Of a DNA stretch of 64,000 nucleotides, positions 32,336 through 41,629 are shown in pieces. Position numbers and translations under genes: made by a program. The notes beneath the pieces were generated by a model. The model saw only the letters and a list, made by a program, of their open reading frames with translations, was not told where the DNA came from and searched no databases. Every line of letters starts with the position of its first letter. The first letter of the stretch is position 1. Source of the stretch: Rhizobium sp. GN54 (GTDB taxonomy: Bacteria > Pseudomonadota > Alphaproteobacteria > Rhizobiales > Rhizobiaceae); assembly GCF_021026345.1 (NCBI RefSeq), contig NZ_JAJNCZ010000005.1:290264-354263 (forward strand), read 5' to 3'.

Positions 32336-33286
32336 TCAATCACGTCCAACCTGCCAAACAGAGACAAGACCGTCAAGGAACAACTTTTCGCCCCCGAGCT
32401 TTTCGATTGCCTCGGACGGGCCGACGTCGAGTCCGAGCAGACCCTTCAGCAAGTCGGCGGAATCGATGCCGATGCCGAACAGGCCCGAGCGCCGCGGCGG
32501 CTCGTAGTCGACGACGGAAAGGCGGCGGCTGACGTCGCGCGTCTCGAGATAGTCGCGGATCTCGTCGTCGCCGCCGAGCTTGTCGACGAGCTTGGCCTGC
32601 AGCGCCTGTCGACCGGTATAGATGCTGCCGTCGGCCAGCCGCAGCACGTCTTCGCGCGGCAGCTTGCGGCGGTCGGCAACGACATCGACGAACCAGGCGA
32701 AGCTGTCGTCGACCATGCGGCGGATCATCGCCCTGGCCTCCTCGCTCGCCGGATGGAACGGAGAGGGCTCGGCCTTCAGCGGCGCCGACTTCACCTCGTC
32801 CAGCGAGACGCCGAGCTTGTCCATCAGCGGCTTGATCTGCGGATACTGGAAGATCACGCCGATCGAGCCGGTGATCGAGCTCTCGCCGGCGATGATCGTG
32901 TCGCCGGCGGTGGCGATCATGTAGCCGGCGGAGGCGGCAAGCGTGCGCACGTCGGCAACGACCGGCTTCTTTTCCGCCACCTTGCGCAGCGCCTTGAAGA
33001 TGACCTCGCCGCCATAGGTCGTCCCGCCCGGCGAGGTGATGGATACCACGAGCGCCTTGACGCGGTCGTTCCGCTCGATCCGCTCCAGCCGCTCCAGAAG
33101 CTCGGTGTCGTCCTGGATGACGCCGCTGATCTTCACCCGGGCGATGTGGCTCTGGCCGGCGCCGGTTTCCCAGTTGACAGCCACCGCCACGAAGGCCGCG
33201 GCCGCCACGAGCAGAACGGCGGCGACCCGCCAGAAAGTGAGCTTGCGGCGCAATTGCCGGCGATCGGCTATGGCGGACTGATCCAT
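32336..33286 (-). CDS. sppA: Signal peptide peptidase SppA, short form
   Basis: A membrane-anchored serine protease (316 residues) that degrades cut signal peptides. One N-terminal helix (WRVAAVLLVAAAAFVAVAV) anchors a crotonase-fold protease domain in the periplasm. The nucleophile is Ser in SSITGSIGV and the general base Lys in DEVKSAPLK. It is the half-length form seen in many alphaproteobacteria. The ATG at 33286 (MDQSAIADRR) has GGGGAA upstream and is preferred to 33337. Confidence 0.93.
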   Translation of the reverse strand: MDQSAIADRRQLRRKLTFWRVAAVLLVAAAAFVAVAVNWETGAGQSHIARVKISGVIQDDTELLERLERIERNDRVKALVVSITSPGGTTYGGEVIFKALRKVAEKKPVVADVRTLAASAGYMIATAGDTIIAGESSITGSIGVIFQYPQIKPLMDKLGVSLDEVKSAPLKAEPSPFHPASEEARAMIRRMVDDSFAWFVDVVADRRKLPREDVLRLADGSIYTGRQALQAKLVDKLGGDDEIRDYLETRDVSRRLSVVDYEPPRRSGLFGIGIDSADLLKGLLGLDVGPSEAIEKLGGEKLFLDGLVSVWQVGRD

Positions 33287-33335
33287 CTGCAAATTCCCCG
33301 TGCGGTAATTTTTCGTGGCCGACGGCGAAGGCGCC

Positions 33336-33384
33336 ATTTGCCAAATGCCTCATCGATATGGCATTAGCCGGGCAGATGGCAAAT
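33336..33384. promoter_or_regulatory. Nested inverted repeats between sppA and lptC
   Basis: ATTTGCC/GGCAAAT and, inside them, AATGCC/GGCATT form a nested symmetry upstream of sppA. The 229 bp between the two divergent genes must hold both promoters. The symmetry suggests an operator; the binding protein is unknown. Confidence 0.3.
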
Positions 33385-33515
33385 CATTCGCATCAAATTT
33401 AACACATCCATTGTTTCCTCTGGAATAATTGCCATATGGGGCGCGTTACTATGGTTCGGGGCACAGGCGACTGCGCCGGCACGGGCCTTGGGGCCGCAGA
33501 CATCGAACAAGGCCA

Positions 33516-34184
33516 ATGCTGACAACAGTCGCAGAGACGCATCACGCTGGACAGCCGGAGGGCCGCATGACGGAGGCATACCGTCGGGCGGCACGTCATT
33601 CGGCGCGCGTGCGCGTGCTCAAGATCGCACTGCCCGTGATCGGCCTCTTCATCGCGGCGGTCTTCGCCGTCGTCTCCATCGTCAGCACCTATCTTCCCGA
33701 CGAGCTCGACGTCGAAAGCGCCACGATCGAGGACGGCAAGGTGGTGATGAAGAATCCCGCCATCGCCGGCCGCAACCGGGACGGCATCAGCTACTCGATG
33801 AAGGCCGACCGGGCGCTGCAGGACATGAAGAACCCGGACATCATCCAGCTGGAAAACATCAAGGCGCAGATGCCGGTCAACGAGAAGATGATCGCGCAGG
33901 TCGACGCCGTCACCGGCATCTACGACCGCGGCCGCAATATCCTCGACATGACCGCGCCCTTCACCATTCGCCTCAATACCGGCCTCGAGGCCGCCTTCCG
34001 CGATGCCCATCTCGACATCAACGGCGGCCGCATGTCGACCCAGCAGCCCGTCACCATCCAGTCCAAGGAAGCTTCGATTGTTGCGCAGTCGCTGCGAATG
34101 ACGGATAAAGGGCGAACCGTCGTCTTCGAGGGAGACGTCGTCGTCAATGTCGATCCCGCCGCTATCCGCAACAGAGAGAAGTAG
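33516..34184 (+). CDS. lptC: LPS export protein LptC
   Basis: LptC links the inner-membrane LptBFG transporter to LptA in moving lipopolysaccharide outward. The 222-residue protein has one helix (VLKIALPVIGLFIAAVFAVVS) and a periplasmic OstA-like beta-jellyroll rich in short strands (NGGRMSTQQPVTIQSKEASIVAQ). It starts lptC-lptA-lptB. The ATG at 33516 has AAGG upstream and fits the rhizobial N terminus; 33567 is an alternative. Confidence 0.9.
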   Translation: MLTTVAETHHAGQPEGRMTEAYRRAARHSARVRVLKIALPVIGLFIAAVFAVVSIVSTYLPDELDVESATIEDGKVVMKNPAIAGRNRDGISYSMKADRALQDMKNPDIIQLENIKAQMPVNEKMIAQVDAVTGIYDRGRNILDMTAPFTIRLNTGLEAAFRDAHLDINGGRMSTQQPVTIQSKEASIVAQSLRMTDKGRTVVFEGDVVVNVDPAAIRNREK

Positions 34185-34191
34185 GGCCACG

Positions 34192-34755
34192 ATGTCCGCA
34201 TTTTCTGAACCCGCGCAAAGACATGCCATCCTGCCGCTTCTCGCAGCCGGTCTCCTGCTGGCCGCAACGACCGCCGGCGCGCAGGAAACGAAGAGCCAGC
34301 TGAAGGGGCTTCAGCTGTCCAACGACCAGCCAATCCAGATCCAGAGCGACAAGCTCGAGATCCAGCAGCAATCCAACACCGCCCAGTTCACCGGCAACGT
34401 CAAGGTCGTACAGGGCACCACGACCCTGCAGGCCGGCAGCATGGTGGTGCACTACACGGCCCAGAGCGGTGGCTCGATCTCGAGCGGCGATGCCGACATC
34501 GAGAAGATCGAAGTCGCCGACAAGGTGCTCCTCCAGTCGGGCACGCAGGAAGCCACCGCCGATACCGGCACCTTCAACCTCATCGACGAGGTGTTCGTGC
34601 TGAAGGGCGACAAGGTGGTGCTTTCGGAGGGCAAGAACGTGTTCGTCGGCTGCCAGCTCACCGTGCTGATGCGCACGGGCGAAGCCAAGCTCGATGCCTG
34701 CGGCGGCAGGGTCATGATACAGCTCGATCCCAAGTCCCGCAAAACCACGAACTGA
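34192..34755 (+). CDS. lptA: LPS transport periplasmic protein LptA
   Basis: LptA bridges the periplasm with a stacked beta-jellyroll that carries LPS. The 187-residue protein has a signal peptide (LPLLAAGLLLAATTAGAQ) and OstA repeats (IQIQSDKLEIQQQSNTAQFTGNVKV and following). It begins 7 bases after lptC ends, with AGGG before the ATG, and is followed by lptB after 8 bases. Confidence 0.94.
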   Translation: MSAFSEPAQRHAILPLLAAGLLLAATTAGAQETKSQLKGLQLSNDQPIQIQSDKLEIQQQSNTAQFTGNVKVVQGTTTLQAGSMVVHYTAQSGGSISSGDADIEKIEVADKVLLQSGTQEATADTGTFNLIDEVFVLKGDKVVLSEGKNVFVGCQLTVLMRTGEAKLDACGGRVMIQLDPKSRKTTN

Positions 34756-34763
34756 CGACGCCC

Positions 34764-35573
34764 GTGTCCCTTGTTTCCCTCTCCCGCATGTCGCGCCGCG
34801 TCAAGAAGGCCGAGCCGCTGATCCGGCGCACGGCCGATACGTCGCGCTATGAAGGCACCCTGATCGCCCGCAACCTGACGAAGAGCTATGGCGGCAGGCG
34901 CGTGGTCAACGGCGTGTCGCTCGTCGTGCGGAGAGGCGAGGCGGTGGGGCTGCTCGGTCCCAACGGCGCCGGCAAGACGACCTGTTTCTACATGATCACC
35001 GGGCTCGTGCCGGTGGACGAGGGAACGATCGAGCTCAACGGCAACGACGTCACGACCATGCCGATGTATCGCCGCGCCCGTCTCGGCGTCGGCTACCTGC
35101 CGCAGGAAGCCTCGATCTTCCGCGGACTGACAGTGGAACAGAACATCCGCGCCGTCCTCGAGGTGCACGACCGCGACCGGGCGCGCCGCGAGCGCAAGCT
35201 CGATAGCCTGCTTGCCGAATTTTCGATCTCGCACCTGCGCAAATCGGCGGCGATCGCCCTTTCGGGCGGCGAACGCCGCCGGCTCGAGATCGCCCGTGCG
35301 CTCGCCACCGACCCGACCTTCATGCTGCTCGACGAACCCTTCGCCGGCGTCGACCCGATCTCCGTCGCCGACATCCAGGCGCTGGTGCGCCACCTGACGT
35401 CGCGCGGCATCGGCGTGCTGATCACCGACCACAATGTCCGCGAGACGCTGGGCCTGATCGACCGCGCCTACATCATTCATGCCGGCGAGGTGCTGACCCA
35501 CGGCCGCGCGAACGACATCGTCGCCAATCCCGACGTGCGCCGCCTTTATCTGGGCGACAATTTCAGCCTTTAG
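34764..35573 (+). CDS. lptB: LPS export ABC transporter ATPase LptB
   Basis: LptB is the ATP-hydrolysing subunit of the LptBFG exporter. The 269-residue protein has Walker A GPNGAGKTT, the ABC signature ALSGGERRR, Walker B MLLDEPFAGVDP and the switch His in LITDHNVRET. An extra 28 residues or so of basic sequence precede the ABC domain. The GTG at 34764 has only a weak ribosome site; ATG 34788 is the alternative. The conserved lptB-rpoN order follows. Confidence 0.95.
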   Translation: MSLVSLSRMSRRVKKAEPLIRRTADTSRYEGTLIARNLTKSYGGRRVVNGVSLVVRRGEAVGLLGPNGAGKTTCFYMITGLVPVDEGTIELNGNDVTTMPMYRRARLGVGYLPQEASIFRGLTVEQNIRAVLEVHDRDRARRERKLDSLLAEFSISHLRKSAAIALSGGERRRLEIARALATDPTFMLLDEPFAGVDPISVADIQALVRHLTSRGIGVLITDHNVRETLGLIDRAYIIHAGEVLTHGRANDIVANPDVRRLYLGDNFSL

Positions 35574-36019
35574 GCTTTCGGGTTCGCATTCGCGGGTTTT
35601 CGCCGCGCTACCAGATTTCCACGGGTGATGTCGACAAGGCTCGCGCAAAAGCAGGTCATGCCGCGACAATTTCGCGCTTCCGCCGCCGCGGAGGCGACGA
35701 AATTCACCTTATCGCGCAACGGCTGCTTGACCAAATCCGATAAAAAAGCAATTTTTGGGCCAGCCTGAAATTCCGGGTGGGACCTGAGGTCCGTCGACCC
35801 GGAACCAACACCGCGGCACGGCCCTTGCGGGACCGGTTTTGGAAGGGCGGCTGGGTGTATGCTGCACCGCGCAGCCCTTGGAGGGCGCTCAGAGGCGGCA
35901 ACAGAATTGTGAACTGCGCATCGTCCGTTGCGGAGATCGGCATCGATTTCTGCAGAGGAGAGCGCTTGCGTGCGGCGTCCTTGTTGAGTTTCGAGCGACA
36001 TGTGACGGCGTCAGGGAGT
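35574..36019. other. 446-bp gap between lptB and rpoN, no gene seen
   Basis: I find no convincing coding frame here. The stretch includes an AT-rich part with AAAAAAGCAATTTTTGG near 35741-35757 and would be a good place for an rpoN promoter. A longer upstream extension of the rpoN frame is open from 35777 but lacks ribosome-site support and family similarity. Confidence 0.5.
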
Positions 36020-37603
36020 ATGAGCGTCCGCATGGCACTCGCAGCCAGCCTTCTTCTACGGCAAAGCCAGTCTCTGGTGATGACGCCGCAACTGATGCAG
36101 TCGATCCAGCTGCTGCAGATGACACATCTGGAGTTGACGCAGTTCATCGAGAACGAGGTCGAGCGCAATCCCCTGCTTGAACTCGTGTCGGGCGACGACG
36201 CCGCGCGCGGCAGCGATGTCGCCCATGCCGAGAGCGATTATTACTCCGTCAACGAGGAGCGCCCTGCTGCAAGCGAGCCAGCCGCGGACGGCTACGCCGG
36301 CGACCTCTACGATTCGGCGACGGCGGGCCGGACCGAAACCATGGCGGAATCCTTCGATACCAGCATGGAGAACGTGTTCCCCGACGATGCCGGCCCGAAG
36401 ACGGCGGACGCGCCGGAACTGCTCGGGCAGTGGAAGTCGATGCCGGGGGCGGGAGACGGCGACGGCGAGGGCTACGATCTCGACGAGTTCATCGCCGGGC
36501 GCACCACTTTGCGCGACCACCTCGAGGCCCAGGTTCCGTTTTCGCTCACCGCTGCCGTCGACCGGCTGATCGCCGGGCACCTGATCGACCAGCTGGACGA
36601 GGCCGGTTACCTGAGTTCGAACCTCGCGGAGACCGCACTGAAGCTCGGAAAGCCGCTGCAGGAGGTCGAGCGCGTGCTCGATGTGCTGCAGCAGTTCGAT
36701 CCTCCCGGCGTCTTCGCGCGCACGCTTGCCGAATGCCTTGCGATCCAGCTTCGCGCCCGCGACCGCTTCGATCCGGCGATGGCCGCGCTGATCGGCAATC
36801 TCGAGCTTCTCGCCCGCCGCGACTTCGCCGCATTGAAGCGCCTGTGCGGCGTCGACGAGGAAGACCTGATCGACATGCTGGCCGAGATCCGCAAGCTCGA
36901 TCCAAAGCCGGGGACGCGCTTCCAGGCGGGCGTCAGCGAATCCGTCGTTCCCGACATCGTCGTGCGGACCGCGCCGGACGGAAGCTGGATCGTCGAGCTC
37001 AATCCCGAGACGCTGCCGCGCGTCCTGGTCAACAACGAGTACTATGCCTCCGTCTCGCGCCGGTCCGACCGGGCGAGCGACGATCAGGCCTTTCTCAACG
37101 AATGCCTGCAGAACGCCAACTGGCTGACGCGGAGCCTGGACCAGCGGGCCAAGACGATCATGAAGGTGGCGACCGAGATCGTCCGCCTGCAGGACGCCTT
37201 CCTGATGCACGGTGTGGACCATCTGCGGCCGCTCAACCTGAAGACGGTCGCCGACGCCATCAAGATGCACGAATCGACCGTCAGCCGCGTGACGTCGAAC
37301 AAGTACATGCTGACGCCCCGTGGCCTGTTCGAGCTGAAATACTTCTTCACCGTGTCCATCGGCGCCTCCGGCGGCGGCGATTCGCATTCGGCGGAATCGG
37401 TGCGCCACCGGATCCGCACGATGATCGCCCAGGAAACGCCGGAAGAGGTCCTTTCCGACGACGACATCGTGGATATCCTCAAGAAGGGCGGCGTGGACAT
37501 CGCCCGACGAACGGTCGCGAAATACCGCGAAGCGATGAACATCCCCTCCTCCGTCCAGCGCCGGCGGGAGAAGCGAGCGCTGGCCAAGGCTGCCGGATTC
37601 TGA
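36020..37603 (+). CDS. rpoN: RNA polymerase sigma-54 factor
   Basis: Sigma-54 directs RNA polymerase to -24/-12 promoters, which need enhancer-binding activators; in rhizobia these include nitrogen and dicarboxylate genes. The 527-residue protein has the Gln-rich region I (LLLRQSQSLVMTPQLMQSIQLLQ split by two helices), an acidic region II, the core-binding domain, the HTH near VADAIKMHESTVSRV, and the RpoN box ARRTVAKYREAMNIP near the C terminus. AGGGAG before the ATG at 36020 supports the start; ATG 36032 is possible. hpf and ptsN follow, as in most proteobacteria. Confidence 0.96.
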   Translation: MSVRMALAASLLLRQSQSLVMTPQLMQSIQLLQMTHLELTQFIENEVERNPLLELVSGDDAARGSDVAHAESDYYSVNEERPAASEPAADGYAGDLYDSATAGRTETMAESFDTSMENVFPDDAGPKTADAPELLGQWKSMPGAGDGDGEGYDLDEFIAGRTTLRDHLEAQVPFSLTAAVDRLIAGHLIDQLDEAGYLSSNLAETALKLGKPLQEVERVLDVLQQFDPPGVFARTLAECLAIQLRARDRFDPAMAALIGNLELLARRDFAALKRLCGVDEEDLIDMLAEIRKLDPKPGTRFQAGVSESVVPDIVVRTAPDGSWIVELNPETLPRVLVNNEYYASVSRRSDRASDDQAFLNECLQNANWLTRSLDQRAKTIMKVATEIVRLQDAFLMHGVDHLRPLNLKTVADAIKMHESTVSRVTSNKYMLTPRGLFELKYFFTVSIGASGGGDSHSAESVRHRIRTMIAQETPEEVLSDDDIVDILKKGGVDIARRTVAKYREAMNIPSSVQRRREKRALAKAAGF

Positions 37604-38057
37604 CGCCTGCGGCGACCTCGCCATAATTCCTCCTGCCGAACAAATCGACGTGAAGGTCCGCGCAGGGCCTTCACCGTCAGCTCACACATTCGTGGCTGGC
37701 GACGGGTGCCGGCCGGCACCGCAGAAGGTCGATGTAAACCAAGGCGTTAACGCGACCTGCGGGCTCACTCCTGCCGCGGCGGCAAAGATCGGCACCGGCC
37801 GATGGATCCAATTTTCATTTGCGCCGTTGTCATTGATGGCGAGAATGTGTCCGGCCTGATCCGGCCGGTGCTGTTGACTCTCGGGAAAGGAAGGGATAGA
37901 TGCCCGCCCCAATTCCAGCGAGAAGACAGGCCGGATCTGGTATGCCCGTTTTCCCCGGTACGACAGGCGAAAATATGGTGCTCGCGTGAAGTGCTTGGAT
38001 GACGGGTCCGGTTGGAATAGACTGTGACACGCAAATCACAATCTGAGAGGAAGCTCC
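37604..38057. other. 454-bp gap between rpoN and hpf, no gene seen
   Basis: No frame of credible composition is present. The stretch presumably holds the hpf promoter. I looked for a GG-N10-GC type sigma-54 site and did not find a good one. Confidence 0.5.
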
Positions 38058-38633
38058 ATGAGTGTGCGTGTATCCGGCAAACATATGGAAATCGGCGATG
38101 CTTTCCGGCTGCGAATTGAAGAGCAGATCGGGGCGGCCGTCACCAAGTATTTCGATGGAGGATATTCGAGCCAGGTCACCGTGGAAAAATCCGGTTCGCG
38201 ATTCAGCGCCGACTGCAAGGTACACCTCGACACGGGTGCCGCCCTGCAGGCAAACGGCGAGGCGAACGATCCGATTATCGCGTTCGACGCGGCTTCCGAT
38301 CGGATCGAGAAGCGCCTCCGCCGCTACAAGCGCAGGCTCAAGGACCACCACAACGGAAACGGCCATGACGCCTATGCGGAAGTCGCCTACGCCGTCGTGG
38401 ATGCCATACCGGACGACACGGATGAACTTCCGGCCGACTACGCGCCGACGATCGTTGCGGAAAGCACGAAGAAGCTGAAGACCATGTCCGTTGCGAGCGC
38501 CGTCATGGCGCTCGACATGACGGACGAACCGGTTCTGCTCTTCCGCAGCGTCGGGCAGGAGCAACTCAACATCGTCTACAGACGAAACGACGGAAATATT
38601 GGCTGGATAGATGCAGCCAATATCAAAGGCTAA
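38058..38633 (+). CDS. hpf: Long-form ribosome hibernation promoting factor
   Basis: HPF pairs 70S ribosomes into inactive 100S dimers in slow growth. The 191-residue protein has the N-terminal YfiA/HPF ribosome-binding domain (MSVRVSGKHMEIGDAFRLRIEEQI) and a C-terminal dimerisation domain (VMALDMTDEPVLLFRSV, then NIVYRRNDGNIGWI). The two-domain form is the long HPF. GAGAGGAAG precedes the ATG. It lies between rpoN and ptsN. Confidence 0.95.
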   Translation: MSVRVSGKHMEIGDAFRLRIEEQIGAAVTKYFDGGYSSQVTVEKSGSRFSADCKVHLDTGAALQANGEANDPIIAFDAASDRIEKRLRRYKRRLKDHHNGNGHDAYAEVAYAVVDAIPDDTDELPADYAPTIVAESTKKLKTMSVASAVMALDMTDEPVLLFRSVGQEQLNIVYRRNDGNIGWIDAANIKG

Positions 38634-38708
38634 AGTGGCAGGGGAAAGCGTCCGGGGGCTGGGCGCTTTCCGCTTCAATCCTTCACTGCGGCTCACGAGG
38701 ACAGAAGA

Positions 38709-39170
38709 ATGGCATTGGCAGGTTTGCTGCAGCAGAGTGCGATAATTCCGGCTATGAAAGCCAATTCGAAGAAGCAGCTACTTCAGGAACTGGCAATAAA
38801 AGCGGCGAAGATCACCGGACTTCCGGAGCGCGAGATATTCGATGTCATCCTCCAGCGCGAGCGTCTCGGCTCGACAGGGGTCGGCAACGGCATCGCCATC
38901 CCGCATGGCAAGCTCAAGGAACTGGATCAGATCACCGGCCTCTTCGCCCGCCTGGAGACGCCCGTGGACTTCGAAGCCCTGGACGACCAGCCGGTCGACC
39001 TGGTCTTCCTGCTGCTCGCGCCGGAAGGCGCGGGCGCCGATCACCTCAAGGCCCTTTCGCGCATCGCCCGGGTGCTGCGCGATCCGGCCATGGTGGCGAA
39101 GTTGCGGTCTTCGGATTCGGCCACGGCGATCTACGCCTGCCTGAGCGAGGAACAGGCCAACGCCGCCTGA
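38709..39170 (+). CDS. ptsN: Nitrogen PTS EIIA component PtsN
   Basis: PtsN (EIIA-Ntr) is a phosphocarrier that regulates potassium, nitrogen and other processes rather than sugar uptake. The 153-residue EIIA-fructose-like domain has the phosphorylated His in GNGIAIPHGKLKELD near residue 67. It follows rpoN and hpf in the usual order and ends at a strong terminator. Length is typical. Confidence 0.96.
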   Translation: MALAGLLQQSAIIPAMKANSKKQLLQELAIKAAKITGLPEREIFDVILQRERLGSTGVGNGIAIPHGKLKELDQITGLFARLETPVDFEALDDQPVDLVFLLLAPEGAGADHLKALSRIARVLRDPAMVAKLRSSDSATAIYACLSEEQANAA

Positions 39171-39296
39171 TCGGGCCGCCGGACAGACGCACGCAAAAGG
39201 GAGCGCGCCGGCGTTCTTCCCTGAAGGTGTGCTTGCGTGCGTGAACGTGCCCGACGGTCGGCGGCTCTCGCCCTGACCGGCGACAGGAAGACAGGA

Positions 39297-39335
39297 AAAA
39301 CCGGCGGCCTTGTGGCGCGCCGGTTTTCTTTTTTT
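39297..39335 (+). terminator. Terminator after ptsN
   Basis: AAAACCGGCG and CGCCGGTTTT stem followed by CTTTTTTTT, about 126 bases after the ptsN stop. Confidence 0.75.
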
Positions 39336-39392
39336 GCCGATCCATTGACGGCCGATCTCCCGGCCACCCTCCCCCGGATCCAGAAAAGAAGA

Positions 39393-39420
39393 AACCCGGC
39401 AGCCGCGAGGTTGCCGGGTT
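39393..39420 (-). terminator. Terminator after grpE
   Basis: AACCCGGCA and TGCCGGGTT stem; on the minus strand it continues TTCTTCTTTTC, 30 bases after the grpE stop. Confidence 0.75.
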
Positions 39421-39450
39421 GGAAGATGTCGATCGCCGATTTCGCCGGGC

Positions 39451-40059
39451 TCAGGCCTGGTCGGGCTTGTCTCCGCCGGCGGCGAGCTTGGGGCCACCCT
39501 TGGAAACACCGACCATGGCAGGCCGCAGGACGCGGTCGCCGATCTTGTAGCCGTCCTGCACCACCTGCAGAACGGTGCCGTGCGGCACCTCCGCGTTCGG
39601 CACCTCGAACATGGCCTGATGGAAGTTGGGGTCGAACTTCTCGCCGATCGGCTCGAGCTTGCGGACGCCGTGACGCTCCAGCGCCGACAGCATCGAGCGC
39701 TCGGTCATCTCCACGCCTTCGATCAGCGCCAACAGGCCGGCGTCACCGGCTTCACGGGCGTCGGCCGGGATGGCCTCGAGGCCGCGGCGCAGATTGTCGG
39801 AAACCGCGAGCATGTCTCGTGCGAAGCCCGAAATCGCATAGGACTTGGTGTCCTTGATGTCACGCTCGGTACGGCGGCGCAGATTGTCCATCTCGGCGGC
39901 AAGGCGCAGGTACTTGTCGCGCAGATCGGCGTTCTCTGCCTTGAGCTGGTCGACCGGATCGGCTTCTGCCTCCGCGACTTCGGTCTCTGGCGACACAGCG
40001 GCAATCTCGGCCTCGTCATTGGCGGCTTCGGGGGCGTGCTTGCTGGTATCGTCGGTCAT
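39451..40059 (-). CDS. grpE: Nucleotide exchange factor GrpE
   Basis: GrpE releases ADP from DnaK in the heat-shock folding cycle. The 202-residue protein has an acidic N-terminal coiled coil (ending [17 protein letters not shown]) and a C-terminal beta domain ([19 protein letters not shown], then [19 protein letters not shown]). The ATG at 40059 has CGGAGA 6 bases upstream. It lies downstream of hrcA on the same strand with 260 bp between, and no CIRCE element was seen. Confidence 0.95.
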   Translation of the reverse strand: MTDDTSKHAPEAANDEAEIAAVSPETEVAEAEADPVDQLKAENADLRDKYLRLAAEMDNLRRRTERDIKDTKSYAISGFARDMLAVSDNLRRGLEAIPADAREAGDAGLLALIEGVEMTERSMLSALERHGVRKLEPIGEKFDPNFHQAMFEVPNAEVPHGTVLQVVQDGYKIGDRVLRPAMVGVSKGGPKLAAGGDKPDQA

Positions 40060-40188
40060 GATTTTCTCCGGATTGAGAAAGCGGCATGTCCCGGGATCGA
40101 TCGCGATGCTCCGGGCCACGCATGGGTTGAACGGACGGAGCAGGCCGGCACACCCTCATGGCGGCGCAGCGCTCCTTCATCTCCCGAC

Positions 40189-40217
40189 TGTCCGCACAGT
40201 TCGAACCTGTGCGGACA
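40189..40217. repeat. 11-bp inverted repeat between hrcA and grpE
   Basis: TGTCCGCACAG and CTGTGCGGACA form a perfect 11-bp stem with a 7-base loop in the hrcA-grpE gap. There is no T-run. It could be a hairpin that processes or attenuates an hrcA-grpE transcript, or an operator. It is not CIRCE. Confidence 0.5.
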
Positions 40218-40319
40218 TCAAGAGGGAGTTGAGGCGGATATCGAGCTTCGTGGCGAAAAAATCAAGGCTCTTCGCCGAACTCGGTAAAATCGCCGCCCCT
40301 TGCGCGGCACACTCCGGCG

Positions 40320-41408
40320 TCAACGGGAAAGCTGGGACATCAGTTGCGCGGTGTAATCCACCATCGGCACGATGCGCGAGTAGTTGAGCCGCGTCGGCCC
40401 GATCACGCCGACGGCGCCCACGATCCGCTCCTCGCCGTCCCGGTAGGGCGCCACGATCAGCGACGAGCCCGAGAGCGAGAACAGCTTGTTCTCAGAGCCG
40501 ATGAAGATGCGGACGCCCGGGCCGGTCTCGGCGAGATCCAGGAGTTCGATCAGGCTGTCCTTCTTCTCCAGGTCGTCGAACAGCATCCGCAGCCGGTCCA
40601 CATCCTCGGCGCCGGCCAACCCCTCCAGCAGATTGGCCCGCCCGCGCACGATCAGCCGGGTCGGGTTCGACGCGTCGTTGCCGCCGGACCACACGGCAAG
40701 GCCGCGTTCGACGAGGTCCTGCGACAGTTGGTCCAGTTCCTGGCGGACGGTCTGGCGAAGCCGATCGAGCTTGGTGCGTGCCTCCAGGATGGTATTGCCC
40801 GCCAGATGGGCGTTGAGGAAGTTGGCAGCCTCCGTCAGCTGCGAATTGGTGGTGCCGGCCGGAAGGTCGATGATGCGGTTTTCGACCTGGTCGTGTTCGC
40901 CGACGAGCACGACCAGCGCCTTGGTCGGCTCCAGCCTGATGAACTCCACATGCTTGAGGACGGAATCACTCTTGGTGGTGATGACGATGCCGGCGCCGCG
41001 CGACACGCCCGACAGCATGCTGCTCGCCTCGGTCATCATCGTCTCGACGCTCTGGCCGTGGCCCGGGCGATGGACGTGGCGTTCGATCGAGGCCTTGTCC
41101 TCGTCGGAGACACCGCCCACGCGCATGAAGGCATCGACGAAAAAGCGCAGGCCCATCTGCGTCGGCAACCGCCCGGCGCTGACATGCGGCGAATAGATCA
41201 GCCCCAGCGCCTCGAGGTCGGCCATCACATTGCGCACGGATGCCGGCGAAAGCGATATCGGCAGGATGCGGGAAAGGTTGCGGGATCCGAGCGGCTCGCC
41301 GCGCTCCAGGTAACTCTCGACGATCCGCCGGAAAATCTCGCCCGCCCGCTCGTCAAGCGCCGCATAGATGTCCGTATCCACGGGAGTCCTCAGTACCATG
41401 CCGATCAT
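40320..41408 (-). CDS. hrcA: Heat-inducible transcription repressor HrcA
   Basis: HrcA represses heat-shock operons by binding CIRCE. The 362-residue protein has an N-terminal winged helix (ERAGEIFRRIVESYLERGEPLGSR, in two parts, and SPASVRNVMADLEALGLI) and the GAF-like HrcA domain. It ends near VDYTAQLMSQLSR. The starts at 41408 and 41399 are both possible. It is divergent from rph, a common alphaproteobacterial order (rph-hrcA-grpE). Confidence 0.95.
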   Translation of the reverse strand: MIGMVLRTPVDTDIYAALDERAGEIFRRIVESYLERGEPLGSRNLSRILPISLSPASVRNVMADLEALGLIYSPHVSAGRLPTQMGLRFFVDAFMRVGGVSDEDKASIERHVHRPGHGQSVETMMTEASSMLSGVSRGAGIVITTKSDSVLKHVEFIRLEPTKALVVLVGEHDQVENRIIDLPAGTTNSQLTEAANFLNAHLAGNTILEARTKLDRLRQTVRQELDQLSQDLVERGLAVWSGGNDASNPTRLIVRGRANLLEGLAGAEDVDRLRMLFDDLEKKDSLIELLDLAETGPGVRIFIGSENKLFSLSGSSLIVAPYRDGEERIVGAVGVIGPTRLNYSRIVPMVDYTAQLMSQLSR

Positions 41409-41629
41409 ACAAACGTTGTCACCAAGCCCGAATATAGGGGTGCGCCCGGGGCCCGCACAAGGACAATTGCGCTCGCGGCCGGCGGCAATACCCTGAAATC
41501 GCGCCGCTCCGGCAGTACCTCTCCCACTGGCCTGACCGAATGACGCATCGGCCGGATCGAAATCGATTTCGATTCTCCGGCCGATGCGCTAGAAGCAGCC
41601 GCAGATTTCAAGAGAACACGGAGTACACG

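Noticed and set aside
35777..36019. Longer N terminus for sigma-54
   Set aside because: The frame is open, but the family starts at the Gln-rich region and AGGGAG supports the ATG at 36020.
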